DNA of 64,000 nt from Saccharomycopsis fibuligera x Saccharomycopsis cf. fibuligera (lineage: Eukaryota > Ascomycota > Saccharomycetes > Ascoideales > Saccharomycopsidaceae): the NCBI GenBank assembly GCA_001936135.1, contig CP012811.1:1-64000 (forward strand), read 5' to 3'. The notes below the pieces were generated by a model, which worked only from the letters and a program-made list of their open reading frames with translations, was not told where the DNA came from and did no database searches. Made by a program: the position numbers and the translations under genes. This document shows positions 63,911 to 64,000 of this stretch, one piece after another. Numbering within the stretch: position 1 is the stretch's first letter; every line of letters starts with the position of its first letter.

Positions 63911-64000
63911 CTAATGGTTGACGTAAACCTCCTCTATTTTGCTTTGCAAAGCACTAACCAACAGCTGCTCATCATCTATGGTTGAGCCATTCAAAAATTC
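63911..64000 (-). CDS. C-terminal end of an unidentified gene, cut by the window
   Basis: The minus strand is open from the window edge to a TAG at 63911, giving 29 codons: EFLNGSTIDDEQLLVSALQ then SKIEEVYVNH. The mix of acidic and hydrophobic residues looks like a real C-terminal helix. One codon is CTG, serine if the host is CUG-clade. It is too short to name. It would converge with the GPI protein gene. Confidence 0.6.
   Translation of the reverse strand, partial: EFLNGSTIDDEQLLVSALQSKIEEVYVNH

Noticed and set aside
1-64000. tRNA genes, rRNA, CRISPR arrays, LTR or other transposable elements
   Set aside because: I looked for tRNA B-box words (GGTTCGAATCC-like, both strands), for repeat-spacer arrays and for long terminal repeats or polymerase motifs, and saw none convincing. 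A tRNA or snoRNA scan by covariance models would be decisive.

Overview
The window looks like nuclear DNA of a budding yeast of the CUG-Ser1 group (Candida/Lodderomyces side of Saccharomycotina). The evidence: compact mostly intronless genes; a few short 5' introns with GTATGT-like donors and TACTAAC branch sites; a Czf1-type C-terminal zinc cluster known from Candida; PIR and GPI wall mannoproteins; Mnn4-type mannan genes; and a leucine codon bias with TTG dominant and no CTG in the roughly 450 codons of the RNA polymerase I gene that I read. If the CUG-Ser assignment is right, each CTG codon encodes serine. The species itself cannot be fixed from sequence alone.

Bases 1-7980 hold no believable gene. 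They form a strongly strand-biased, pyrimidine-rich, degenerate repeat array. Its first 81 bases carry copies of an ACATCC(T/G)AAC motif, the complement of the GGTTAGGATGT core of Candida parapsilosis-group telomeres. I read it as a subtelomere at or near a left chromosome end. A purine-rich block follows (about 7981-8520), then a long gene-free region (8521-13720) in front of CZF1.

Bases 13721-30422 are gene-dense: CZF1 (+), GPN3 (-, intron inside the P-loop), a small secreted very basic protein (+), an Msb3/Msb4-type Rab GAP (+), an unrecognised Asn/Ser-rich protein (+), CBP3 (-) divergent from FSF1 (+), TFA2 (-), a possible small gene with two overlapping frames (-), and VMA13 (-, intron directly after the ATG).

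Bases 30847-40774 are all on the minus strand: two Mnn4-like Golgi LicD proteins in tandem, and a Wwm1-like WW protein with an intron inside the WW domain. RPA190 (+) fills 41431-46377. A repeat-rich spacer with a 22-unit CTG/CAG tract follows. Then come two PIR cell wall genes head to head (48669-49817 and 52499-53488), a 6.6-kb gene-poor stretch with a decayed coding sequence, a 1019-residue GPI wall protein that also carries PIR repeats (60098-63157), and the C-terminal end of a further minus-strand gene at the right edge.

Two themes recur. One is the cell surface: two PIR proteins, a GPI/PIR hybrid, two Mnn4-like mannan factors, the basic secreted protein, and Czf1, a morphology regulator. 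The other is housekeeping: Pol I, TFIIE, V-ATPase, cytochrome bc1 assembly, GPN GTPase, sideroflexin.
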